Origin: Gammaproteobacteria bacterium
GTDB lineage: Bacteria; Pseudomonadota; Gammaproteobacteria; Chromatiales; Chromatiaceae
Direction: 5' to 3'
Assembly: GCA_015767355.1 (NCBI GenBank)
Contig: JADWMH010000014.1
Location: 1-20,030, forward strand
Length of the DNA: 20,030 bases
Shown: positions 1-7,560 of the stretch, in pieces
Layout of the letters: each line of letters starts with the position of its first letter
Position numbering within the stretch: the first letter of the stretch is position 1
The notes under the pieces: model-generated
The model's database searches: none
What the model saw: the letters and a program-made list of their open reading frames with translations, nothing else
What the model was told of the DNA's origin: nothing
Program-made: the position numbers and the translations under genes

Positions 1-389
1 TGATGGAGAGGATCGCCAAGGAGGGGCGCAAATATGGTGTCTCGATCGGAGTGGTCAGTCAGCGTCCGACGGAACTCTCCGAAACCATGCTTTCCCAGTG
101 CAGCTCATTTATTTGCCTGCGTACAACAAACCCTGATGACCAGGAGTATATTCGGGCCATGGTGCCTGAAGCCGAGGGGGATTTGACGGATATGCTGGCC
201 TCCCTGGGGCGGGGCGAGGCGCTGGTACTGGGGGAGGCGGCTCCAATGCCGACGCGTATCCAGGTCTACTGGCCGGATCCGGAACCCAGAAATACCGATG
301 TGGACTACTATACCAGTTGGCGCGAGGGCCCCGATGATCTGGATGTGGAAGGGATTGTCAATCTGTGGCGCACGCAGAACCATAAATAA
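1..389 (+). CDS. HerA-like (DUF87-type) ATPase, C-terminal fragment
   Basis: Only the C-terminal part is present. The reading frame is open to the left edge, and the ATG at position 3 is probably internal. The 128 visible residues begin with ERIAKEGRKYGVSIGVVSQR, followed by PTELSETMLSQCSSF. This is the typical distal part of HerA/FtsK-fold ATPases: the strand and sensor-like SQR segment lies after the Walker motifs, which would be off the window. HerA proteins form hexameric DNA-pumping motors and usually act with a nuclease such as NurA, or with Sir2-like or DUF4297 effectors in anti-phage pairs; that is family knowledge. The hydrophilic tail (about residues 90-128) is acidic and matches nothing I recognise. 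The gene ends about 230 nt before rnpB and looks transcriptionally separate from the dcw cluster. The ATPase family call is fairly secure. Its role (repair, defence or other) cannot be read from this fragment. Confidence 0.75.
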   Translation, partial: MERIAKEGRKYGVSIGVVSQRPTELSETMLSQCSSFICLRTTNPDDQEYIRAMVPEAEGDLTDMLASLGRGEALVLGEAAPMPTRIQVYWPDPEPRNTDVDYYTSWREGPDDLDVEGIVNLWRTQNHK

Positions 390-468
390 AACCTAAAACT
401 TAAGTATCTTTCCCTGGCGATTCTCATATGCACCAATAGATAGAGTGCCGACATTTTAAAAGATTTTT

Positions 469-544
469 ACCACGAAGGACACGAAGAGCACGAAGTCCTT
501 TTTGTATCCAGTTGATTCTTGGTGGTCTTCGTGTGCTTCGTGGT
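469..544. repeat. Inverted pair of 9-bp tandem repeats (CACGAAGNN)
   Basis: The left arm has three consecutive 9-bp units of the form CACGAAGNN (471-479, 480-488, 489-497). The right arm has two units of the complementary form CTTCGTGNN (527-535, 536-544). Bases 469-486 and 527-544 are inverted repeats matching at 17 of 18 positions, so the transcript could fold into a long hairpin with a loop of about 40 nt. There is no T-run directly after the right arm, so it is not a standard intrinsic terminator. I recall similar ACCACGAAG-type repeats scattered between genes in many unrelated proteobacteria, but I cannot name the family with certainty. No coding sequence is seen in 390-617. Confidence 0.7.
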
Positions 545-582
545 GAGTATCTCTCTACATTTAGAATTGCTGAACTTTCCCC

Positions 583-611
583 TTGCTTTTTGATATCCAA
601 ACAGCTATTTT
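583..611 (+). promoter_or_regulatory. Candidate rnpB promoter
   Basis: A -35-like TTGCTT (583-588) and a -10-like TATTTT (606-611) are separated by 17 nt. A start 7 nt downstream of the -10 falls at 618, which is where the base-paired P1 helix of RNase P RNA independently places the 5' end of the RNA. The hexamers match consensus only moderately, so the agreement in position is the main support. Confidence 0.5.
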
Positions 612-617
612 CTCCTA

Positions 618-981
618 GGGAGTCGGCCGGTTAATCGCTGTCAGTTTACTGATGGAGGAAAGTCCGGGCTCCGCAGGACAGGGTGCCAGGTAACGCCTGG
701 GCGGAGTGATCCGACGGCAAGTGCAGCAGAAAATATACCGCCTAAGCAGTCTGTGACTGCCGGTAAGGTTGAAATGGTGCGGTAAGAGCGCACCGCGCTG
801 CTGGTAACAGCAGCGGCATGGTAAACCCCACCCGGAGCAAGACCAAATAGGGAAGCTTGTGTTCGCACAGCCTGTGGTCCGCAGGTGGCTTCCGGGTAGG
901 TCGCTTGAGGTATGCGGTGACGCATTATCCAGATGAATGATTATCCACGACAGAACCCGGCTTACAGGCTGGCTCCCACCT
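618..981 (+). ncRNA. rnpB: RNase P RNA, bacterial class A
   Basis: This is the catalytic RNA of ribonuclease P, which cleaves the 5' leader from precursor tRNAs. The conserved core is obvious: GAGGAAAGTCCGGGCTCC at 655-672 near the 5' end, and ACAGAACCCGGCTTACAG at 950-967 near the 3' end. Between them are the class A stretches GGTAAACCCCACCCGGAGCA at 821-840 and AGATGAATGATTATCCACGA at 931-950. The ends were set from the P1 helix, where GGGAGTCGGCC (618-628) pairs with GGCTGGCTCCC (967-977) with two wobble pairs. The length of about 364 nt is close to the 377 nt of E. coli. No clear intrinsic terminator follows. Short open frames across this region are spurious. rnpB lies directly before mraZ, as I recall it in Pseudomonas. 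Confidence 0.95.
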
Positions 982-1146
982 CTCCCCACTTTTCATGCTT
1001 TTCGCTCTATCCGCCCCCATTAATCCGCAATCCCTCCCTATTTCTTCACAAACAGCTTTAACTACACGCTTCATCAGGTTGTTTTTTATAAGGATGATCG
1101 ATTCCTTCTAAGTTATTGTTAATTCTCATCTTTTTCTGTTTTTACC

Positions 1147-1175
1147 TTGACCAATGTGGGTATAGCATCTATTAT
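1147..1175 (+). promoter_or_regulatory. Strong sigma70-type promoter of the dcw operon (Pmra)
   Basis: TTGACC (1147-1152) and TATTAT (1170-1175) each match consensus at 5 of 6 positions, with the ideal 17-nt spacer. The predicted start is near 1182, giving a leader of about 75 nt before mraZ. The spacer contains one TGGGT (1157-1161), which resembles the MraZ half-site. It is the best-matching promoter I found in the window and is well placed to drive mraZ through ftsA. The rest of 982-1146 shows nothing recognisable. Confidence 0.75.
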
Positions 1176-1185
1176 TCCCATTAAG

Positions 1186-1208
1186 TGGGGGAAAGTGGGG
1201 AATTGGGG
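1186..1208 (+). promoter_or_regulatory. Probable MraZ operator (TGGGG repeats)
   Basis: TGGGG occurs at 1186-1190 and 1196-1200, exactly 10 nt apart, and again at 1204-1208, 8 nt further on. In E. coli, MraZ binds TGGGN repeats separated by 5 nt in the leader ahead of its own gene and represses the operon. The first two copies have that spacing. The third is 2 nt out of register. The repeats lie just downstream of the predicted transcription start, which suits repression by blocking initiation or early elongation. Confidence 0.7.
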
Positions 1209-1257
1209 TGTTTCCTGCTTCTTAATAATGAAATAAAGAAAAACAACTGAGTCATCC

Positions 1258-1725
1258 ATGTACTTCGGAACCAATCTTGTCAAACTGGATACCAAGGGGC
1301 GCGTTGCTATTCCGGCGCGTCACCGTGAAGGTTTGCGCAACAGCGGTGGCTCCCGGGTTGCAGTGACGATCCATCCGCGCTGGGAGAAGTGCTTGTGGAT
1401 GTATCCCTGGGATGAGTGGGAGAAGACAGCGGTGATGGTGGGCGACTTGCCGGCGTTGAATAAGCAATTTGAGCGGATCCAGCATATTCTATTTTCCAAT
1501 CTGCAGGAAATCGATCTCGATGGGCAGGGGCGGATTCTGCTGCCGCAGAAGCACCGTGCGCATGCAGGATTGGTGGCTGGTGAGCAGATAGCCATTATCG
1601 GCAAGGGGCGTCGGCTTGAAATCTGGTCACAGCAGATGGCGCAGCAGATTGAAGAGGAGAACATGTTGGCCCTGCAGGATCCTGACTCGGAAGTCTCCGC
1701 AGAAATTCAAAACCTGAATCTGTAA
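1258..1725 (+). CDS. mraZ: Transcriptional regulator MraZ
   Basis: MraZ is an AbrB-fold DNA-binding protein that forms ring-shaped oligomers and represses its own dcw operon. The 155-residue product has the two swapped-hairpin repeats and both diagnostic DxxxR motifs: D11-R15 (LDTKGRVAIP) and D88-R92 (LDGQGRILLP). The length matches E. coli MraZ (152). The start is secure because the N-terminal MYFGTNLVKLD aligns with MFRGATLVNLD of E. coli. I see no convincing Shine-Dalgarno sequence in the A-rich stretch before the ATG, so translation may be weak. It is the first gene of the operon, has TGGGG repeats 50-70 nt upstream, and ends 4 nt before rsmH. Confidence 0.97.
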   Translation: MYFGTNLVKLDTKGRVAIPARHREGLRNSGGSRVAVTIHPRWEKCLWMYPWDEWEKTAVMVGDLPALNKQFERIQHILFSNLQEIDLDGQGRILLPQKHRAHAGLVAGEQIAIIGKGRRLEIWSQQMAQQIEEENMLALQDPDSEVSAEIQNLNL

Positions 1726-1729
1726 CGGG

Positions 1730-2668
1730 GTGGCGGTTTCACTCAATCATCAACCTGTTTTGCTGCATGAGGCAGTTGATGCACTCGCAATCAGGCCAGA
1801 CGGGATTTACGTGGATGGGACATTTGGCCGCGGCGGGCATAGCTCGTTAATTCTGCAGCAGTTGGACAGCAGTGGACGTTTGGTAGCGCTGGATCGTGAT
1901 CCGGATGCAATCAGGAGTGCTGCAGCAGTGATTGGAGGTGATCCGCGTTTTTCGATTGAACATGTGTCGTTTGATGCGCTTGAAGAGGTTTCCGTAAAAC
2001 TGGGAATTAAAGGTGAGGTCGATGGAGTGCTGCTGGACCTTGGGGTTTCATCACCGCAACTGGAGGATGCTCAGCGGGGTTTTAGTTTTATGCACAATGG
2101 GCCGCTGGATATGCGCATGAATCCTGACGATGATTTGACGGCGGCAGCCTGGTTGTCTGACGCTTCGCAGCAGCAGATCAAACAGGTGTTGAGCGAGTAT
2201 GGAGAAGAGCGGTATTCCGGGCGCATTGCCACGGCGATCGTGTCACGGCGTCAAGAGAGGCCATTGATGACAACAACACAGCTTGCTGAGTTGATCGACC
2301 AGGCAGTACCGCGAAAAGACCCGGGAAAACATCCGGCTACACGCACATTCCAGGCAATAAGAATACGCATCAATCAGGAGTTGCAGCAACTCTCGGCTGT
2401 ACTTGAACAGGCATTATCGATACTCAGACCCGGGGGACGGTTGTCCGTGATCAGCTTTCATTCTCTGGAGGATAGAATCGTGAAGCGCTTTCTGCGAGAC
2501 CACTCCCGGGTCGATACGCTGCCAAAAGGTGTTCCTGTGATGGCTTCACAATTGCAACAGCCTCAATTGCGTCTGGTGGGCAAGGCGGTGACGCCTTCGC
2601 GTGAGGAGATCAGGGAGAATCCGCGTGCGCGCAGCTCCCGCTTGAGAATTGCGGAGAAATCAGCGTGA
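1730..2668 (+). CDS. rsmH: 16S rRNA (cytosine(1402)-N(4))-methyltransferase RsmH
   Basis: RsmH (formerly MraW) uses S-adenosylmethionine to methylate N4 of C1402 in the decoding centre of 16S rRNA. The 312-residue product (E. coli 313) has the SAM-binding VDGTFGRGGHS (residues 28-38), the acidic motif DRDP (55-58), the family stretch LLDLGVSSPQLEDAQRGFSF (101-120), PLDMRM (125-130), HPATRTFQA (201-209) and SFHSLEDRIVKRF (242-254). The start is GTG, 4 nt after the mraZ stop, with no clear ribosome-binding site of its own, so translation probably depends on ribosomes finishing mraZ. Its stop overlaps the ftsL start as GTGA. Confidence 0.97.
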   Translation: MAVSLNHQPVLLHEAVDALAIRPDGIYVDGTFGRGGHSSLILQQLDSSGRLVALDRDPDAIRSAAAVIGGDPRFSIEHVSFDALEEVSVKLGIKGEVDGVLLDLGVSSPQLEDAQRGFSFMHNGPLDMRMNPDDDLTAAAWLSDASQQQIKQVLSEYGEERYSGRIATAIVSRRQERPLMTTTQLAELIDQAVPRKDPGKHPATRTFQAIRIRINQELQQLSAVLEQALSILRPGGRLSVISFHSLEDRIVKRFLRDHSRVDTLPKGVPVMASQLQQPQLRLVGKAVTPSREEIRENPRARSSRLRIAEKSA

Positions 2669-2940
2669 ACGGCAGCCGCATGCTGCTGATCACGGGCTTG
2701 CTGGTCCTGATTGTGTGGACAGCGTTGAAGGTTGTCGAGGCAAAGCAGCAGACGCGCCATTTGTTTGCGGTGCGTGAGGCCTTGCGCGCAGGGGCCGATG
2801 AGTTGAGCGTGACGCAGGGACAGTTGCAGGTTGAGTTGGCGACCTTTGCTGACTATGAACGCATCGAGAAAAATGCACGGAACAGACTGCATATGCGTAC
2901 ACCGGGTATGGAAGAGATAGAGGTTCTGGAAACAGAGTAA
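2665..2940 (+). CDS. ftsL: Cell division protein FtsL
   Basis: FtsL is a bitopic inner-membrane protein that joins FtsB and FtsQ and signals activation of FtsW-FtsI at the septum. The 91-residue product has a very short cytoplasmic N-terminus, one membrane segment (about residues 6-23), a heptad-like periplasmic helix (about 24-62), and the conserved C-terminal region with IEKNARNRLHMRTPG (67-81). It is shorter than E. coli FtsL (121), mainly because the cytoplasmic tail is missing; a short tail occurs in many gammaproteobacteria. The GTG start overlaps the rsmH stop by 4 nt. The identification rests on topology, this C-terminal motif and position between rsmH and ftsI, because the family is poorly conserved. 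Confidence 0.93.
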   Translation: MNGSRMLLITGLLVLIVWTALKVVEAKQQTRHLFAVREALRAGADELSVTQGQLQVELATFADYERIEKNARNRLHMRTPGMEEIEVLETE

Positions 2941-4715
2941 TGGCGGGAAAGCAACGACATAAAAAAGGCAGGCAGGCGCGGCGGTCAAAAAAGACGGCCG
3001 TTCCCTCCTTTGCTGCGCGCCGCCGTTTGATGGTCGGGGGGTTGCTGTGTGCTGCAGGTCTGTTAATTGCCGGCGCTTGGTATCAGCAGATTTTGCGCAC
3101 AGATTTTTTACAGAAAAAGGGTGATTACAAGCACATCAGTTATATGGATGTGCCAGCACGGCGAGGCAGAATTCTTGATCGCAATGAGGAGGTGCTGGCT
3201 GTAAGCAACCCGGTAGACTCTGTATGGGCAGATCCGCGAATCCTGTCGCAGGATAGTGAGACTGTTAAAATCCTTGCGCAGGCATTAAATATGAATGCCG
3301 ATGATCTGCTGCAGAAACTCACGCGCTACCGCAACAAGCATTTTTTCTACCTGTCCCGCTGGATGACTCCTGCTGATGCCCGCAAGGTGATGGCAAAATT
3401 GAAAGAGAAAGGGGTCAAAGGCGTCGGCCTGCAGCGTGAATACCGCCGTTACTACCCGGCGGGTGAATATTTTTCTCATGTGATCGGTTTCTCCGGGCGT
3501 GATGAAAGGGGGTTGGAGGGGCTGGAGTTTCAGTATGATGAAGAGTTGAATGCCGAGGCAGGGCGCAAGTTGGTCCTGAAAGACGCGAAACGGCGTCTGT
3601 TGGCAAACGTTGCGAGTATCCGCGAGCCGCAGGGGGGGGAGGACATTGTGCTGAGCCTGGATCGCCGTTTGCAGTTCTATGCCTATCGGGCGCTGAAAAA
3701 AGCGGTTGTCAAACATAAGGCCAGGTCGGCTTCACTGGTGATGCTGGATATCGACAGCGGAGAGGTGCTGGCGATGGTGAGTCAACCCTCCTATAACCCG
3801 AATGCCAGCCGCAGCAATCTCAATGGGCGGGCGCGCAATCGAGCCGTCATCGATACTTTTGAACCCGGTTCGACGATGAAACCACTGACTCTTGCGGCAG
3901 CCATGGAGCTTGGCTATATTACTGAAAACACCAAGATAAATACCGGTAAAGGGGTTCTATGGGTAGGTAGGAACAAGGTGAGTGATCCGAAACGCTATGG
4001 TGTGCTCGACCCTGCCGGAGTGCTGCGTCGTTCCAGTAATGTGGGATCAGCAACTATCGCTTTGAAAATGCCGGTAAAAGATCATTGGAAAATGCTGGAC
4101 AGTTATGGTTTTGGACAGCCGGTGATGATTGATTTCCCCGGAGAGGCGAGCGGGCTGCTGCGCGATTACGGGTTGTGGCGGCGTATTGATCAGGCCACCC
4201 TGGCGTTTGGGTATAGTATCTCCGTATCGACACTGCAGTTGGCGCAGGCCTATGCGATTCTTGCTGCAGACGGCATTCGGCGTCCACTCTCTCTGCTGCG
4301 CGTTGATAAACCGGTTGAGGGAGAGCGGGTGCTCTCTGTCGAGACCGCAAGGTCGCTGCGCAAGATGATGGAGGGAGTGGTCTCTGCACAGGGTACCGCG
4401 CCCAAGGCGGCTGTGAGCGGCTACCGGGTTGCCGGTAAAACCGGAACGGTCATAAAACTGGGGGCGCAGGGATACAAAGACAAGAAGAAAAAATATCGTG
4501 CGTTGTTTGCGGGAATGGCGCCGGCGACAGATCCGAAACTGGTGATGGTGATTGTCTTTGATGAGCCGGTAAAAAATGGTCATTACGGTGGTACGGTCGC
4601 CGCGCCGGTATTTTCTGAAGTGATGGGCCATGCGCTGAGGCTGTTGAATGTGGCGCCTGACAACAAGCAGCCAAAGGCTGAATTGCAGGTGGCGAGCACC
4701 GGAGGCGTGCAATGA
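2940..4715 (+). CDS. ftsI: Peptidoglycan D,D-transpeptidase FtsI (PBP3)
   Basis: FtsI is the division-specific class B penicillin-binding protein. It cross-links septal peptidoglycan made by its partner FtsW. The 591 residues (E. coli 588) comprise a basic cytoplasmic tail, one membrane anchor (about 31-47), a dimerisation/pedestal domain starting with VPARRGRILDRN (71-82), and a transpeptidase domain. The active site is complete: S311 in the STMK motif (311-314), SSN (365-367) and KTG (500-502). The segment PNGHYGG-like NGHYGGTVAAPVF (546-558) is also typical. There is no sign of lost penicillin binding. The ATG shares one base with the ftsL stop (TAATG), and the end overlaps murE by 4 nt. 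Confidence 0.97.
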   Translation: MAGKQRHKKGRQARRSKKTAVPSFAARRRLMVGGLLCAAGLLIAGAWYQQILRTDFLQKKGDYKHISYMDVPARRGRILDRNEEVLAVSNPVDSVWADPRILSQDSETVKILAQALNMNADDLLQKLTRYRNKHFFYLSRWMTPADARKVMAKLKEKGVKGVGLQREYRRYYPAGEYFSHVIGFSGRDERGLEGLEFQYDEELNAEAGRKLVLKDAKRRLLANVASIREPQGGEDIVLSLDRRLQFYAYRALKKAVVKHKARSASLVMLDIDSGEVLAMVSQPSYNPNASRSNLNGRARNRAVIDTFEPGSTMKPLTLAAAMELGYITENTKINTGKGVLWVGRNKVSDPKRYGVLDPAGVLRRSSNVGSATIALKMPVKDHWKMLDSYGFGQPVMIDFPGEASGLLRDYGLWRRIDQATLAFGYSISVSTLQLAQAYAILAADGIRRPLSLLRVDKPVEGERVLSVETARSLRKMMEGVVSAQGTAPKAAVSGYRVAGKTGTVIKLGAQGYKDKKKKYRALFAGMAPATDPKLVMVIVFDEPVKNGHYGGTVAAPVFSEVMGHALRLLNVAPDNKQPKAELQVASTGGVQ

Positions 4716-6190
4716 TGCCGGCGACACAGCTGTCAAACGCCCCGTTGCTTGGAGAGCTGCTTGATGCTGCGCCGCCGGAACTGGCGCAGCTTGCTGTCAG
4801 GGCTCTCTCACTGGACAGCCGCAGGCTGGCACCGGGGTCGCTGTTCATAGCGCTTCCCGGAACCCGCGGGCATGGACTTGATTATCTGCAGCAGGCGGTT
4901 GACGCGGGATGTGTTGCTGTTGTTGCTGAAATTGATGATGCGTGGAGTAGAGAGCGCATCGAGGCATTGAATGCCTCTATTCCGGTGATTGCTGCCACAA
5001 AGCTCCATGCGGGCAGGATTGCTGCAAGATTCTATGCTGATCCCTCTGCGCAGCTGACGATCATCGGATATACCGGCACCAATGGTAAAACCACTTGTGC
5101 GTGGCTGACGGCAGGTGTACTGGAGAATTGCGCCATGATCGGAACACTCGGCAATGGCGCGCCTGGTTCCCTGCAACAGGCAACGCACACCACTCCAGAT
5201 GCGATTACTCTTCAGCAGATGTTTGCGGAGTATCTGCAAACAGGTATTACTGCTGTCGCCATGGAGGTCTCCTCTCATGCGCTGGACCAGGAGAGAATCG
5301 ATGGCGCTCATATCGATGTGGCAGCGTTTACCAATCTCAGTCGTGATCACCTTGACTATCACGGCACCATGCAGGCGTATGGTGAAGCCAAGCAGAAGTT
5401 GTTCCGGCTGCCTGGTTTGAGTTGCGTTGTGATCAATATGGATGATCCATACGGACAACAAATCAGGGAGAGTCTTGCTCCGGAAATGCGCTGTATCACT
5501 GTCGGTGTGAATGCTGCAGATGTGCAGCTGCGCGCATCACACATACGTCAGACGCAGCAGGGTCTCAAGATGGTTTTTCATTATGAGCAGCAGCAGGTCG
5601 TACTTGAATCTCCGCTGATAGGGCGTTTCAACGTCGATAATCTGCTGTCAGTGGCTGGAGCGCTGGTAGCTGCAGGAGTGCCCCTGGTTCAGTTGGTCAA
5701 ACGCCTCTCGAGTGTTCCGGCAGTGCCAGGGCGCATGGAGCGTTTTGGCGGCGAGAATCAAGCGTTGGTCGTGGTTGATTACGCGCATACACCGGATGCA
5801 CTGAAAAGTGCACTGTTTGCTGCACGCGAGCATACCGATGGTGAACTCGTCTGCCTGTTTGGCTGCGGTGGTGATCGTGACCCGGGAAAGCGTCCATTGA
5901 TGGGGGCTGTAGCCGAAGAGCTGGCTGACAGGGTTATTGTGACAGATGACAATCCCCGCAGCGAGTCTGGTGATGCCATTATCGAACAGATTCTGTGCGG
6001 CATGGAGCATCCTGTCCGCGTTGTGCGTGATCGTCAACAGGCGATCTCTATTGCCATAAAACAGGCATCAGCAGGGGACCTGGTGCTGGTTGCAGGGAAA
6101 GGGCATGAAGATGTGCAGATCATTGGTGATCAACGTCATCACTTCAGTGACAGGGAAGTGGTCGAAAAGCTTCTGCGGAGTGGGCAATGA
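4712..6190 (+). CDS. murE: UDP-MurNAc-L-Ala-D-Glu:meso-diaminopimelate ligase MurE
   Basis: MurE is a cytoplasmic ATP-dependent ligase that adds the third amino acid to the UDP-MurNAc stem peptide. The 492-residue product (E. coli 495) has the Mur-ligase P-loop GTNGKTT (122-128), K227 in GEAKQKLF as the likely carbamylated lysine, the central VVVDYAHTPDAL (353-364), and DNPR at 413-416. DNPR marks ligases that accept meso-diaminopimelate and not lysine, which fits a Gram-negative cell wall. A good ribosome-binding site (GGAGG, 4701-4705) precedes the ATG, which overlaps the ftsI stop as ATGA. The C-terminus overlaps murF in the same way. Confidence 0.97.
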   Translation: MMPATQLSNAPLLGELLDAAPPELAQLAVRALSLDSRRLAPGSLFIALPGTRGHGLDYLQQAVDAGCVAVVAEIDDAWSRERIEALNASIPVIAATKLHAGRIAARFYADPSAQLTIIGYTGTNGKTTCAWLTAGVLENCAMIGTLGNGAPGSLQQATHTTPDAITLQQMFAEYLQTGITAVAMEVSSHALDQERIDGAHIDVAAFTNLSRDHLDYHGTMQAYGEAKQKLFRLPGLSCVVINMDDPYGQQIRESLAPEMRCITVGVNAADVQLRASHIRQTQQGLKMVFHYEQQQVVLESPLIGRFNVDNLLSVAGALVAAGVPLVQLVKRLSSVPAVPGRMERFGGENQALVVVDYAHTPDALKSALFAAREHTDGELVCLFGCGGDRDPGKRPLMGAVAEELADRVIVTDDNPRSESGDAIIEQILCGMEHPVRVVRDRQQAISIAIKQASAGDLVLVAGKGHEDVQIIGDQRHHFSDREVVEKLLRSGQ

Positions 6191-7560
6191 TCGACTTCTC
6201 CGTCAGCGAAGCGGCAAAAATTCTGCATGGAGAGGCTGTCAATGGCGACGTGCGTTTTAATTCCGTGAGTACAGACAGTCGAACTCTCGATGGCGAGGCG
6301 CTGTTTACGGCGATTCCGGGTGAGCATTACGACGGTCATGACTATGTGGCGAGGGCAGCCGGGCAGGGGGCGGTTGCTGCATTGGTCGAGAGGAAGTTAG
6401 ATGTCGGGATTCCGCAGATCATCGTTGCTGATGTGCGCACTGCCTTGCTGCAACTGGCTGGCGCATGGCGCAGCAAGTCGGACGCAGTCGTCATTGCACT
6501 GACCGGCAGCAATGGGAAGACCACCGTCAAGGAGATGCTTGCTGCGATTTTATCCCTGCAGGGCTGCGTACTTGCAACCACCGGCAATCTGAACAACGAG
6601 ATCGGTGTGCCGCTGACTCTCACGCGATTGCAGAACGAAGAGTTTGCGGTGATCGAGATGGGCGCCAATCATGCGCGCGAGATTCATCAGCTCAGCGTCA
6701 TAACATCGCCCCATGTGGCTTTGCTGAATAATGCCGGACGCGCACACCTTGAAGGCTTCGGTTCCATAGAAGGAGTGGCCCGCGCCAAGGCAGAGATTGT
6801 TGATGGCCTCTCCAGCGATGGCATTTTTGTGTGCAACGGAGAGAGTCAATGGCTGTCGCTGTGGCGGGAACTGGCTGGTGATCATCAGGTCATCACATTT
6901 GGCCGGACAGAGGTCTGTGATGTGCGTCTTGAAAAAAACTCATCCACAACACTGTGGAACGAGAGTGGTTTTGAACAGCAGTTTGATGTGCATGCCGGCA
7001 CGCAGCGGTTCACGCTGCAACTGCCGCTGGCGGGAGAGCACAATCGAATGAATGCACTTGCTGCAGTTGCAGTGTGTGTTGCGCTGAAGATTGAGCACAG
7101 CTTGATTCATGACGGCCTGAAATCAATCAGGCCTGTGCCTGGCCGGCTTTTCCCCCGCCGAAATGCTGCTGGAATACGCATTATTGATGATACCTATAAT
7201 GCCAATCCTGACTCAGTTACAGCAGCCATCGCGGTGCTTGGAAGTTTTTCTGCAAGCAGGGTGCTGGTGCTTGGCGATCTGGCTGAGTTGGGAGGTGATG
7301 TTAAAGCAATCCATGCTGATCTCGGAACAGCGGCGGCGGATGCCGGCATCGACAAACTCTACACTCTGGGTCCGCTGAGCGCCGCCGCTGCTGCCGCCTT
7401 TGGCAGCAATGGTTTTGCCTTTAACGACATCGACGCATTGAATGATGCCCTGCAATCGCAGCTGGATGACCGGCATGTCGTACTGGTCAAAGGTTCACGC
7501 GCCGCTCGTATGGAGCGGATCATTGAGGCATTGACAGCGAATGAGGATATCGGATGCTGA
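6187..7560 (+). CDS. murF: UDP-MurNAc-tripeptide:D-Ala-D-Ala ligase MurF
   Basis: MurF attaches the D-Ala-D-Ala dipeptide made by DdlB and so completes UDP-MurNAc-pentapeptide in the cytoplasm. The 457-residue protein (E. coli 452) has a small N-terminal UDP-binding domain with STDSR (28-32), the P-loop GSNGKTT (107-113), the MurF-typical NLNNEIGVPLTL soon after it, EMGANHAREI in the central domain, and IIDDTYNANPDS in the C-terminal domain. All signature motifs are intact. The ATG overlaps the murE stop by 4 nt, and the 3' end overlaps mraY by 7 nt. Confidence 0.97.
   Translation: MIDFSVSEAAKILHGEAVNGDVRFNSVSTDSRTLDGEALFTAIPGEHYDGHDYVARAAGQGAVAALVERKLDVGIPQIIVADVRTALLQLAGAWRSKSDAVVIALTGSNGKTTVKEMLAAILSLQGCVLATTGNLNNEIGVPLTLTRLQNEEFAVIEMGANHAREIHQLSVITSPHVALLNNAGRAHLEGFGSIEGVARAKAEIVDGLSSDGIFVCNGESQWLSLWRELAGDHQVITFGRTEVCDVRLEKNSSTTLWNESGFEQQFDVHAGTQRFTLQLPLAGEHNRMNALAAVAVCVALKIEHSLIHDGLKSIRPVPGRLFPRRNAAGIRIIDDTYNANPDSVTAAIAVLGSFSASRVLVLGDLAELGGDVKAIHADLGTAAADAGIDKLYTLGPLSAAAAAAFGSNGFAFNDIDALNDALQSQLDDRHVVLVKGSRAARMERIIEALTANEDIGC

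Noticed and set aside
469..544. CRISPR array
   Set aside because: The units are 9 bp and directly adjacent, with no spacers of constant length. The arms are inverted relative to each other.
615..989. Minus-strand open frames of 124 and 94 residues across this stretch
   Set aside because: They lie over RNase P RNA, whose conserved core and P1 helix explain the sequence fully. The translations look like no protein family.
4047..4736. Long minus-strand open frame (229 residues) inside ftsI
   Set aside because: The + strand frame encodes a complete FtsI with all catalytic motifs. The opposite frame has no recognisable domain and is a by-product of codon bias.
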